NCBI GenBank assembly: GCA_028023455.1
Contig: JAQFVV010006199.1
Span: forward strand, 8,134,972 to 8,198,971
Direction: 5' to 3'
DNA: 64,000 nt
From: Epiperipatus broadwayi
Lineage: Eukaryota > Onychophora > Udeonychophora > Euonychophora > Peripatidae
The notes under the pieces were generated by a model that saw only the letters and a program-made list of their open reading frames with translations, had not been told where the DNA came from and searched no databases. The stretch's first letter is position 1. The number at the start of each line of letters is the position of its first letter. Of the stretch, positions 13,336 to 24,713 are shown in pieces. The translations under genes and the position numbers were made by a program.

Positions 13336-14696
13336 ACTAACATTGCCGTCACCTACATGGCAACATATATATATTTAAAATATGCTAAAACTTTACTATA
13401 TAACATATTTTATAATTTTGATTTTGATATTTTGATACTTTTGAATATTGTGTGAAGCCTTTTAGTCGTGTAAAGTTTGTCATTTTAGTAAAAATTATTT
13501 GCACTTAATTTCATTTTGTAAAAAAAAAAATAAAAGATATAAACAAGATGGCCGGTTCAAATTAATCCATTGTGAAGTTTTGCTTCACTAATTAAATATT
13601 TTAAAAGCTCAATTTGCATTAATTGAAATATTGTTTTCTTATCAAAGTTTTTTTTTTTTTAACTAAAAGTATTTTGCTAATGAGATATTTTTGTTTCATT
13701 TATTTTATTCTTAAATTCTTTCGAGATGGAATGTGATTTGAACCTTATCATCTTCTTATATCTTGCTTTTAATTAAGAATGGACTGAAATAGAATTTATT
13801 GTCTTATCTACCTCTAGGCAAATGAACCAAGGCATTCCTGTTATAGTTGGAGATGTATAAACAGAATAGATTGGAGATAAGGGACATTCTTTTTTTTTCT
13901 TTTTGCTCATTGAGTTTTTCCATATCAAGAAAAGAATTAGCATGATAAAGAATGTCAGTTGAGTAGGGAATCGAACCATCTTTTCCGTGCCTCTTGGGGC
14001 TATCTCCAGAATGCTGACACAAAGCCCCTGCCATGGAAGAATGCTGCCACTGATGAAGAAGTAGTAGTGATCAAGATTGCTGTCCACTAATCTTATCCTA
14101 AACTGAAGCTCAGAGAGCGAACCATCCAGCTATTGACCCAGAGTATGCCAAAGTAGCAGTCCAATGTCTATGTAAAGTTGTCTGTGCTTGCCTATAAATA
14201 TTAATTAATATGTTTTTTATATATTTATACTTAATCTTTGCTTGTAATGACTTCTCTATATTGCATAATATGTTCTTTATAATATTAACTCCGATTTCAC
14301 TTTTATGCTGGCTTTATAAGTCTGTGCATTTTGTTTAATAATATTATATATCTTCTATGAAATTTTAAAGTTTTATTTTATTAATATGCCAATTCAGCTC
14401 AACCTCACAAGTTTGATATATAATTGTTTTTTTTTTTTTTAAAAAAAAAAACAAAACAAAACAAAAGTTAAAGTAAATTACAATGGTAAGAATTTATTTA
14501 TCGTTCTCTCCCTATAATGATTTAATATTTATTATGTTAAATTAGACTCGTGGGGTTGATCATTCTCAAACTCTCTTGTTTAATATTTTTATTTTGTTCA
14601 TAAAAGTTCACAATAAAGAATGAAGTGTAAATTACTATCATCACCCAAATGGGCCAAACAATTAGAAATTTTAATTTTGTTTAAAGCATATATGTG
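13336..14696. other. AT-rich DNA with one more complex patch
   Basis: Around 13780-14130 the base composition becomes more balanced and both strands carry mixed-composition frames, the longest being about 100 codons on the minus strand. I recognise no protein family. It may be a remnant of an older element. A long T-run followed by an A-run sits at about 14428-14460. Confidence 0.3.
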
Positions 14697-14775
14697 AAAG
14701 TATAACTGACTAATTAACCTAGAAAAATATAACTGACTAATTAAAAATATAACTGACTAATTAACCTAGAAAAAT
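14697..14775. repeat. Short tandem array at the truncated LTR end
   Basis: Three copies of tataactgactaatta are interleaved with pieces of the word acctagaaaaat. That word is also the first sequence of the truncated family A LTR that follows. The array therefore contains a scrap of the LTR and marks a rearranged junction rather than a clean insertion site. Confidence 0.8.
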
Positions 14776-16906
14776 TTATAAAGTAGGCAGATACGTAAGT
14801 CAAAAAAAAAAAAAAAATTTTTTTTTTTTTTTAAATATTTTGGTTCCGGTCGTTAGCCCATGTCACTAGCTCAGTGGAATAGCAGAGATTTAATAATATA
14901 ATCTAAGAGTATATATAAAAAAGAATAAAATAAGCCACTGCCAGTAATTAACATACAAAAATTTACTTACGCACATATATATATATATATAAGATTTAAA
15001 ATTGTTTTAGTATCAGTTTACATTTTAACATTTAACATTATTTTTAACTTTACTTTAATTACTATTATATTATAATTTTACATTTTAATTAAGTTCGCAC
15101 ATATAAATTTATGAAAGCTTGTTATAATGTTGAATATAGATCGGTTACATAGATTTCACGGTCAAAAACATTTCAAAAGAAACAAACGATCAAAATACAA
15201 AATTATTGATTACTGACAATTGCGGAGGGAAATTTATATGTAACCCAATAGTATTCACCATAAGATACTTGCATTGTCACCAATAACTTAAAAGACATCC
15301 GAATAAATACATTTTAGATACTCACCGTAAGGTATCATTATTTATCGAATGTCTATATATTTTGATCAAATATGAAAACCCAAAACATACTTAACCGATA
15401 ACCAATCCATGCAAGCGTCTATAAACAACTTAAATTTAATGCATTTTTATTTAGGGTCAAGTATGAATAGACCACATAGATTTGCCTTTGAAAATAAAAT
15501 ATTCTATCCCTATTTAACCTTAGGCTAAAATTCGCAGTCAAACTGGCATCAATTCATCTGATACATCGATGTATTCAATGTAATACGGAATACGGCAGCA
15601 CCAAAAAGATTAAGAGAAGCTATTGACTTTCATTAGATAGGAATATTACTTCTATCCAACGAGAAGAACAATAAAAAAAAAACTCCACAGAAAGGAACTG
15701 CGCTCTGCGTCTTATAATTCCTTCCATAGGCAAAACGGGAGAGTGCGGCGTATGAAGCGATTCTGCCAGTAGCGAATCTCCGACTACATCTACTAACTAC
15801 ATCAATATATCCAATCCATTGACCCCATCTAACAACGACACAAATAACCTAAGATTACCCTCCCCTAATATAACTTTACAAATCTATACAGCCATTCACG
15901 CCCGACTTAAGTTTAACATTTATATAATTAATTTAACGAAAAACAAAAAAATCATGATAAAAACTTAAAGAATAAAAAATAAATAAATGGAAATGATTTT
16001 ACATAAATAAGAAAAAAAATACATCAAATAACACTATTAATAAAGAATTTAGTTTGGTCAGATAGGATCATATTGTAATCATTTAAATATAGAAAATTTT
16101 AATTTAATGTTCATTATTTATAAAGTTCTTACGGTTGAAAACAGTTCATCTTTATCCGTTGCTTGCCATGAACGTGAATTCCCATGCCGTCCTAAGATTG
16201 GTATCCATTTAGCCGTTGTTTTATTTATTCATTCGGAGGTTTTTTTAGTTTAATTGGTCCTCAATGTAGGAAATGATAGTTCATTTCTCTTTCTTTCCTA
16301 GCAAAACTGAAGAGATTGAATCGTGCGTCTGTTTCAATCCCTTCTTCACTTCCGCACTACCACATATCTCTCACATCGTAATTAATCATTCACTCACTGA
16401 TTAATAATTTCCAAATTTTCCTTTTATACATATTCGAAGGATTGATTTGGCATTATGTCATCGATGTGATGATCCTTTCGCTGAGGTCCGATTTCCCGAT
16501 GGATTTCTTTCATTGGCTATTTGTTTCTATTGTTTTCCTATCTGACCGATGTTTTTACATTTAAATGCCCAAGGCTGGTTTACATTTGACTAATTAAATT
16601 TATCATTTCCATTTCTGATTAATTAACCTGTTTTCCAAATCAAAGATATATTTAAAGATAAATTTAAAGATATAATTTTATTTCCAAATCTTTTTAAAAT
16701 TTAGTTTTAAAATACTTTTTCTTTAATAAAGTTTTATTTTAATAATTTTTCATTATCTGTGCGATTTAATATATAAGAGTTTAAGATGATATTTAATTTC
16801 AATTTTTAATTCTTAAAGAAAATTTTTAAATGCGAACTTTTTAATTTACTTTCATGTTTAATAAATAAATAAAAAAACAATGTAACGAACGTCTGTGCTC
16901 GTTACA
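14765..16906 (+). mobile_element. Family A LTR, copy 1 (5'-truncated)
   Basis: This 2.14-kb copy matches copies 2 and 3 of the array almost throughout but lacks the first 65 or so bases (TGTAACGATCC... through the catttgaa word). It ends with the conserved terminus TCGTTACA. It differs from copies 2 and 3 at several sites where those two agree with each other, so it split off first. It has no open reading frame of note. Its central block (about 15530-15900) is less AT-rich than its surroundings. Strand is given by the TG...CA convention only, since no primer site fixes the direction. Confidence 0.85.
16881..16906. repeat. Terminal hairpin of family A LTR
   Basis: TGTAACGA, a 10-nt loop and TCGTTACA form a perfect 8-bp stem at the LTR end. 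The same structure stands at 19806-19831 and 22728-22753. In the diverged solo LTR it is found at 39699-39726, with a different loop but an intact stem. Confidence 0.85.
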
Positions 16907-17633
16907 TATCAGTAAAGTTGCTTAAAAAAAAAATGATAAAAAAAAAATATTTTACTTAGGGTTAGTAATTACGGTACACGACTAACAAAATTTACAAACA
17001 TTCGGTTAGTATAAAGACTATATATAAAAAACATGTTTACTATCGCTTTCCTAAGGACCATTTACGTCTACGCCTCCTCCCCACAAGAGTTCTATTATTA
17101 TTTTTTTTTATACATTTTATTTTTACACACGACATGACAAGCAAGTTATTTAAATTATTTATTTAAGAAGGTTGCATTGAGATAACTATGTTTTAAGAAA
17201 TAATGGGTTTAAATGTGTATATTTGCAGCACAATTATAAATACGACCAACTTATTTATGACTGATTGAAATGCATACATAGGGTTACACTGAAGTAATTC
17301 CCAAAAGTACTCTCCGTTAGGTACCACATTTACCATCATAAACTTCCGTGGCTGTGCGCTCCTATACACATTTAAGCATAATTTATATTAACAACACACA
17401 AAAAAAAACATATCAATCGCAACCTTTTGACTTTCTTTTTAACGAAATACAGTTTAAAATTATTTTTACTTTCTCGTGTTTAATATATGTGCTATTTTTT
17501 TTTACTGGCAGAGCTTTTATAAGATCTAAAGTATACTACTTTATGTAAACAGATAAAAATATTTCATTTTGATAAAATTTGTTCAGGGTATATGTGGTTT
17601 TTTAAATATCGGCCCCAGATTGGGAAAGCCAGT
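16907..17633 (+). mobile_element. Family A internal segment 1 (non-coding)
   Basis: This 727-bp segment between LTR copies 1 and 2 carries no gag or pol frame. The best open stretch (about 66 codons at 17348) begins at a GTG and recurs in the second segment only because the DNA is duplicated. I see no convincing tRNA primer-binding site after the upstream LTR (it begins tatcagtaaag). Upstream of the next LTR is only a short purine run (gggaaag within cagattgggaaagccagt). It resembles the internal part of a TRIM/LARD-type non-autonomous element. Confidence 0.7.
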
Positions 17634-19831
17634 TGTAACGATCCGGAGAAGGTAGACTTACGTAATCTGCACTACAGGGCGCCATCTAGGCATTTGAACC
17701 TAGAAAAATTTATAAAGTAGGCAGATACGTAAGTCAAAAAAAAAAATTTTTTTTTTTTTTTTAAATATTTTGGTTCCGGTCGTTAGCCCATGTCACTAGC
17801 TCAGTGGAATAGCAGAGATTTAATAATATAATCTAAGAGTATATATAAAAAAGAATAAAATAAGCCACTGCCAGTAATTAACATACAAAAATTTATTTAC
17901 GCACATATATATATAAGATTTAAAATTGTTTTAGTATCAGTTTACATTTTAACATTTAACATTATTTTTAACTTTACTTTAATTACTATTATATTATAAT
18001 TTTACATTGTAATTAAGTTCGCACATATAAATTTATGAAAGCTTGTTATAATGTTGAATATAGATCGGTTACATAGATTTCACGTTCAAAAACATTTCAA
18101 AAGAAACAAACGATCAAAATACAAAATTATTGATTACTGACAATTGCGGAGGGAAATTTATATGTAACCCAATAGTATTCACCATAAGATACTTGCATTG
18201 TCACCAATAACTTAAAAGACATCCGAATAAATACATTTTAGATACTCACCGTAAGGTATCATTATTTATCGAATGTCTATATATTTTGATCAAATATGAA
18301 AACCCAAAACATACTTAACCGATAACCAATCCATGCAAGCGTCTATAAACAACTTAAATTTAATGCATTTTTATTTAGGGTCAAAAATGAATAGACCACA
18401 TAGATTTGCCTTTGAAAATAAAATATTCTATCCCTATTTAACCTTAGGCTAAAATTCGCAGTCAAACTGGCATCAATTCATCTGATACATCGATGTATTC
18501 AATGTAATACGGAATACGGCAGCACCAAAAAGATTAAGAGAAGCTATTGACTTTCATTAGATAGGAATATTACTTCTATCCAACGAGAAGAACAATAAAA
18601 AAAAACTCCACAGAAAGGAACTGCGCTCTGCGTCTTATAATTCCTTCCATAGGCAAAACGGGAGAGTGCGGCGTATGAAGCGATTCTGCCAGTAGCGAAT
18701 CTCCGACTACATCTACTAACTACATCAATATATCCAATCCATTGTCCCCATCTAACAACGACACAAATAACCTAAGATTACCCTCCCCTAATATAACTTT
18801 ACAAATCTATACAGCCATTCACGCCCGACTTAAGTTTAACATTTATATAATTAATTTAACGAAAAACAAAAAAATCATGATAAAAACTTAAAGAATAAAA
18901 AATAAATAAATGGAAATGATTTTACATAAATAAGAAAAAAAAATACATCAAATAACACTATTAATAAAGAATTTAGTTTGGTCAGATAGGATCATATTGC
19001 AATCATTTAAATATAGAAAATTTTAATTTAATGTTCATTATTTATAAAGTTCTTACGGTTGAAAACAGTTCATCTTTATCCGTTGCTTGCCATGAACGTG
19101 AATTCCCACGCCGTCCTAAGATTGGTATCCATTTAGCCGTTGTTTTATTTATTCATTCGGAGGTTTTTTTAGTTTAATTGGTCCTCAATGTAGGAAACGA
19201 TAGTTCATTTCTCTTTCTTTCCTAGCAAAACTGAAGGGATTGAATCGTGCGTCTGTTTCAATCCCTTCTTCACTTCCGCACTACCACATATCTCTCACAT
19301 CGTAATTAATCATTCACTCACTGATTAATAATTTCCAAATTTTCCTTTTATACGTATTCGAAGGATTGACTTGGCATTATGTCATCGATGTGATGATCCT
19401 TTCGCTGAGGTCCGATTTCCCGATGGATTTCTTTCATTGGCTATTTGTTTCTATTGTTTTCCTATCTGACCGATGTTTTTACATTTAAATGCCCAAGGCT
19501 GGTTTACATTTGACTAATTAAATTTATCATTTCCATTTCTGATTAATTAACCTGTTTTCCAAATCAAAGATATATTTAAAGATAAATTTAAAGATATAAT
19601 TTTATTTCCAAATCTTTTTAAAATTTAGTTTTAAAATACTTTTTCTTTAATAAAGTTTTATTTTAATAATTTTTCATTATCTGTGCGATTTAATATATAA
19701 GAGTTTAAGATGATATTTAATTTCAATTTTTAATTCTTAAAGAAAATTTTTAAATGCGAACTTTTTAATTTACTTTCATGTTTAATAAATAAATAAAAAA
19801 AACAATGTAACGAACGTCTGTGCTCGTTACA
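17634..19831 (+). mobile_element. Family A LTR, copy 2 (complete)
   Basis: Complete 2198-bp LTR starting TGTAACGA and ending TCGTTACA, an 8-bp perfect terminal inverted repeat. It is nearly identical to copy 3 and very close to copy 1. It contains near its end a second TGTAACGA, which forms a hairpin with the terminus (19806-19831). It shares many single-base states with copy 3 against copy 1 (for example in the tatacgtattcg and cccacgccg words), so copies 2 and 3 are the younger pair. Confidence 0.9.
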
Positions 19832-20557
19832 TATCAGTAAAGTTGCTTAAAAAAAAAATGATCAAAAAAAAAAATATTTTACTTAGGGTTAGTAATTACG
19901 GTACACGACTAACAAAATTTACAAACATTCGGTTAGTATAAAGACTATATATAAAAAACATGTTTACTATCGCTTTCCTAAGGACCATTTACGTCTATGC
20001 CTCCTCCCCACAAGAGTTCTATTATTTTTTTTTATACATTTTATTTTTACACACGACATGACACGCAAGTTATTTAAATTATTTATTTAAGAAGGTTGCA
20101 TTGAGATAACTATGTTTTAAGAAATAATGGGTTTAAACGTGTATATTTGCAGCACAATTATAAATACGACCAACTAATTTATGACTGATTGAAATGCATA
20201 CATAGGGTTACACTGAAGTAATTCCCAAAAGTACTCTCCGTTAGGTACCACATTTACCATCATAAACTTCCGTGGCTGTGCGCTCCTATACACATTTAAG
20301 CATAATTTATATTAACAACACAAAAAAAAAAACATATCAATCGCAACCTTTTGACTTTCTTTTTAACGAAATACAGTTTAAAATTATTTTTACTTTCTCG
20401 TGTTTAATATATGTGCTATTTTTTTTTACTGGCAGAGCTTTTATAAGATCTAAAGTATACTACTTTATGTAAACAGATAAAAATATTTCATTTTGATAAA
20501 ATTTGTTCAGGGTATATGTGGTTTTTTAAAGATCGGCCCCAGATTGGGAAAGCCAGT
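19832..20557 (+). mobile_element. Family A internal segment 2 (non-coding)
   Basis: This 726-bp segment is a near-identical duplicate of internal segment 1, with roughly eight single-base differences plus homopolymer length changes. Several of those are CpG versus TpG/CpA. No gene content. Together with LTR copy 2 it forms a tandem unit of about 2.93 kb. Confidence 0.8.
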
Positions 20558-22753
20558 TGTAACGATCCGGAGAAGGTAGACTTACGTAATCTGCACTACG
20601 GGGCGCCATCTAGGCATTTGAACCTAGAAAAATTTATAAAGTAGGCAGATACGTAAGTCAAAAAAAAAATTTTTTTTTTTTTTTTAAATATTTTGGTTCC
20701 GGTCGTTAGCCCATGTCACTAGCTCAGTGGAATAGCAGAGATTTAATAATATAATCTAAGAGTATATATAAAAAAGAATAAAATAAGCCACTGCCAGTAA
20801 TTAGCATACAAAAATTTATTTACGCACATATATATATAAGATTTAAAATTGTTTTAGTATGAGTTTACATTTTAACATTTAACATTATTTTTAACTTTAC
20901 TTTAATTACTATTATATTATAATTTTACATTGTAATTAAGTTCGCACATATAAATTTATGAAAGCTTGTTATAATGTTGAATATAGATTGGTTACATAGA
21001 TTTCACGGTCAAAAACATTTCAAAAGAAACAAACGATCAAAATACAAAATTATTGATTACTGACAATTGCGGAGGGAAATTTATATGTAACCCAATAGTA
21101 TTCACCATAAGATACTTGCATTGTCACCAATAACTTAAAAGACATCCGAATAAATACATTTTAGATACTCACCATAAGGTATCATTATTTATCGAATGTC
21201 TATATATTTTGATCAAATATGAAAACCCAAAACATACTTAACCGATAACCAATCCATGCAAGCGTCTATAAACAGCTTAAATTTAATGCATTTTTATTTA
21301 GGGTCAAAAATGAATAGACCACATAGATTTGCCTTTGAAAATAAAATATTCTATCCCTATTTAACCTTAGGCTAAAATTCGCAGTCAAACTGGCATCAAT
21401 TCATCTGATACATCGATGTATTCAATGTAATACGGAATACGGCAGCACCAAAAAGATTAAGAGAAGCTATTGACTTTCATTAGATAGGAATATTACTTCT
21501 ATCCAACGAGAAGAACAATAAAAAAAAAACTCCACAGAAAGGAACTGCGCTCTGCGTCTTATAATTCCTTCCATAGGCAAAACGGGAGAGTGCGGCGTAT
21601 GAAGCGATTCTGCCAGTAGCGAATCTCCGACTACATCTACTAACTACATCAATATATCCAATCCATTGTCCCCATCTAACAACGACACAAATAACCTAAG
21701 ATTACCCTCCCCTAATATAACTTTACAAATCTATACAGCCATTCATGCCCGACTTAAGTTTAACATTTATATAATTAATTTAACGAAAAACAAAAAAATC
21801 ATGATAAAAACTTAAAGAATAAAAAATAAATAAATGGAAATGATTTTACATAAATAAGAAAAAAAATACATCAAATAACACTATTAATAAAGAATTTAGT
21901 TTGGTCAGATAGGATCATATTGCAATCATTTAAATATAGAAAATTTTAATTTAATGTTCATTATTTATAAAGTTCTTACGGTTGAAAACAGTTCATCTTT
22001 ATCCGTTGCTTGCCATGAACGTGAATTCCCACGCCGTCCTAAGATTGGTATCCATTTAGCCGTTGTTTTATTTATTCATTCGGAGGTTTTTTTAGTTTAA
22101 TTGGTCCTCAATGTAGGAAACGATAGTTCATTTCTCTTTCTTACCTAGCAAAACTGAAGAGATTGAATCGTGCGTCTGTTTCAATCCCTTCTTCACTTCC
22201 GCACTACCACATATCTCTCATATCGTAATTAATCATTCACTCACTGATTAATAATTTCCAAATTTTCCTTTTATACGTATTCGAAGGATTGACTTGGCAT
22301 TATGTCATCGATGTGATGATCCTTTCGCTGAGGTCCGATTTCCCGATGGATTTCTTTCATTGGCTATTTGTTTCTATTGTTTTCCTATCTGACCGATGTT
22401 TTTACATTTAAATGCCCAAGGCTGGTTTACATTTGACTAATTAAATTTATCATTTCCATTTCTGATTAATTAACCTGTTTTCCAAATCAAAGATATATTT
22501 AAAGATAAATTTAAAGATATAATTTTATTTCCAAATCTTTTTAAAATTTAGTTTTAAAATACTTTTTCTTTAATAAAGTTTTATTTTAATAATTTTTCAT
22601 TATCTGTGCGATTTAATATATAAGAGTTTAAGATGATATTTAATTTCAATTTTTAATTCTTAAAGAAAATTTTTAAATGTGAACTTTTTAATTTACTTTC
22701 ATGTTTAATAAATAAATAAAAAAACAATGTAACGAACGTCTGTGCTCGTTACA
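20558..22753 (+). mobile_element. Family A LTR, copy 3 (complete, 3' end of array)
   Basis: This 2196-bp LTR with intact TGTAACGA and TCGTTACA termini ends the array. The flanking DNA begins atatattgta, unrelated to the internal segment, so this is the true outer edge of the element. The matching target duplication on the left cannot be checked because copy 1 is truncated. Confidence 0.9.
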
Positions 22754-23491
22754 ATATATTGTACTACTGGCATAGCTTAACATTTTTTTTTTGGTATTTC
22801 AAATGCTTTGTCATTCGGGAACCTTCAAGAATCAGAGGTTTTCTCTTCCTCTTGAAATCGTTCATAATCAGGGATTATACTCCTTGTGGAATGCAAAGCT
22901 AAGGTCTTGGATGCTCTATGGGGGATACCATACTCTGGCTCTCATATCACCAAACCTACCTTAACCTTCATATCGCTTCGCCATATTTGTGAATGTACAC
23001 TTCTTGAAAATATGTCCAATGACGAAGCTATTCTTTGGCCAGCTGGGCTTTCCTATGTATATGTTTAACCTTTTTATGTTAGTAGTTACAATATCCATTA
23101 ATTAAATTGTTTTGCTCATTTCATCCCAGTAAGTCATAATGGTGTGAGAAATGTGAATCATGTTTAGAGAAGTGTTTTATAAATTCCTGTAGTACACTTT
23201 GTTTAAAGTTGCCTACCCTTTTTAAATATATGAACCATTCCCATATTCATGTATTTTCACTAATAATATTTGTGATATAAACAAGCTAGGTTTATAACTT
23301 TGGCCGTATGGCTTGTACTAATTTAAATCATTAATCTATCTTTCATTTCTTGTATCATGAGAGTTTATTTTGGCAAAGTGAATTCGCGCACATGACCTAA
23401 AGCAATATATTGTAAAATCCCTGTCAACAACAATTAAAGATTATCCAGTGTTAACATAATAAATGTAAACCTATCTAAAGTGAAATCGCTA
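22754..23491. other. Intergenic DNA with a GC-richer island
   Basis: From about 22800 to 23060 the sequence has visibly higher G+C and includes an open stretch of about 60 codons (22886-23068) that starts with ATG GAA TGC and is rich in varied residues. I recognise no domain, and no clear splice sites frame it. It could be an old exon, retrocopy or repeat fragment. The remainder is AT-rich. Confidence 0.35.
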
Positions 23492-23909
23492 TACACCTGT
23501 GTCTCTTTTTACGTGGACTTATTTAACACGATTTTGAAGTTACGCGATTCGTGTTTCACCGGAAGTCGACCTCCGATAATGCGCTATTACTTTAAATAAT
23601 AAATTTCACGCACTTATGTTATATTGAAAGTAATAGCACATTATTGGAATTCTACTTTCATCTTAGTAATTTCAATATTTTCACTGCTTTATAATAGTAA
23701 GATTTTATGTAATAATGAAATTAAAATCATGATTTCCACATTTTATGTATACACACATTAAATTTTACAAGATTATAATGTAAATTTGTTCAAACATTGT
23801 GCGTGTTAATTTTGCATTTTAAATCACATTCTGTTTTTGCTTTTTAAAAAAGAATGTAATCAATTATTAATCATTTAGGGTCCACAAGTTTATTTTCAAA
23901 AGGTCAGTA

Positions 23910-24118
23910 ATAGCAGTGGGCATAATTAAATTTGACAATTAAAAATTAAAATCTGATTTTTAATTGTAATTAACAATGTAAAAATTACTTACGGGTGACT
24001 TGAAATTAATGTGATGTAAAACGAAATTTGATTTTTAAACAGAATTGAAAATTAAAGACAAAAATAAGAATTCAATTTTTAGTTGTTAGTTTTAATTAAA
24101 TTTTTCCCAGCAGTGGTG
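23910..24118. mobile_element. Possible nested hAT-like MITE
   Basis: The left side reads gcagtgggcataattaaattt and the reverse complement of the right side reads cactgctgggaaaaatttaatt, giving imperfect inverted termini of the CAGTG...CACTG type common in hAT elements. The centre is rich in aattaaaaatt words that also pair between arms. I could not confirm an 8-bp target duplication. Confidence 0.4.
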
Positions 24119-24252
24119 AATAAATGTCTTTTTATTATCATAAGTCTAAGTTCATAAACAATTAATAAAATCATCGTCGTCGTCAACAGAAAACCAGTAT
24201 CACAATATGAGAGTGAACTTGGCGCTAGTTGTATTTCCTCTTGTGAGAATAA

Positions 24253-24313
24253 TTGCTGAGATATTCTTGACTTCGTTTAAGGAGAAGCCAAATACATCAC
24301 ATCACATCACATG
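24253..24313 (+). mobile_element. 3' tail fragment of the APE-type LINE
   Basis: The sequence gctgagatattcttgact, then a cgtttaaggagaagcc block and a run of catca/cacat repeats match the 3' ends at 47195-47256 and 51365-51425. It is a severely 5'-truncated copy inserted in the pogo/Tigger-like element. Confidence 0.8.
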
Positions 24314-24713
24314 AGAATCTGATTTCTTACTAGTTTGCAAATGAACGTGTTTTTGGGCAAATAGCGATCATAATTAAAACGTGTATAAAAAAATGTAAAT
24401 TACTGTACTGTAAATTATGCATAAAAATATATTATTTTGAATAAAATTAAATATTATAGTTAAAAAAAGTTTGTCTTGTATCAATTTTTTTCAAATTTGA
24501 AATTTTTTATTAGTCATATTTTATTTCCTTATTTTTTTTTTGCGCGAATTTTAAAGTAATTTTACGTTGGTGCTTTGCTTTTACGCGAATTTTGAAAAAT
24601 CACAGACTGCATCCCCCCTTTTTCAATGTAAGTTACGTCTATTTTTGCGCGATTTCGTTTGCGCGTGTTTTCTGAGGAACCTATCTATCGCGTAAAACGA
24701 GACCCAGGCATAT

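Larger units (their letters stand above)
23492..24712. mobile_element. pogo/Tigger-like DNA transposon relic with TA target duplication
   Basis: The left end (from 23494, CACCTGTGTCTCTTTTTACG) and the reverse complement of the right end (up to 24710, TGCCTGGGTCTCGTTTTACG) match at about 17 of 23 positions, and each is flanked by TA (23492-23493 and 24711-24712). TA target duplication and a terminal CTGGGTCTCGTTTTACGCG-type sequence are typical of Tc1/mariner superfamily pogo/Tigger elements. Subterminal regions repeat gcgcgaatttt and acgcgaatttt words on the right and acgcgatt on the left. No transposase frame survives, so it is a non-autonomous or decayed copy. Two other repeats lie within it. 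Confidence 0.7.

Noticed and set aside
17348-17548. 66-codon open frame present in both family A internal segments (also at 20272-20472)
   Set aside because: It begins at GTG rather than ATG, is rich in I/Y/F/T as expected of AT-rich DNA, and recurs only because the segment itself is duplicated. No domain.
14765-22753. Satellite DNA
   Set aside because: The 2.93-kb period decomposes into LTR plus internal segment with TG...CA ends and a partner solo LTR elsewhere, so it is a tandem LTR element rather than a satellite.
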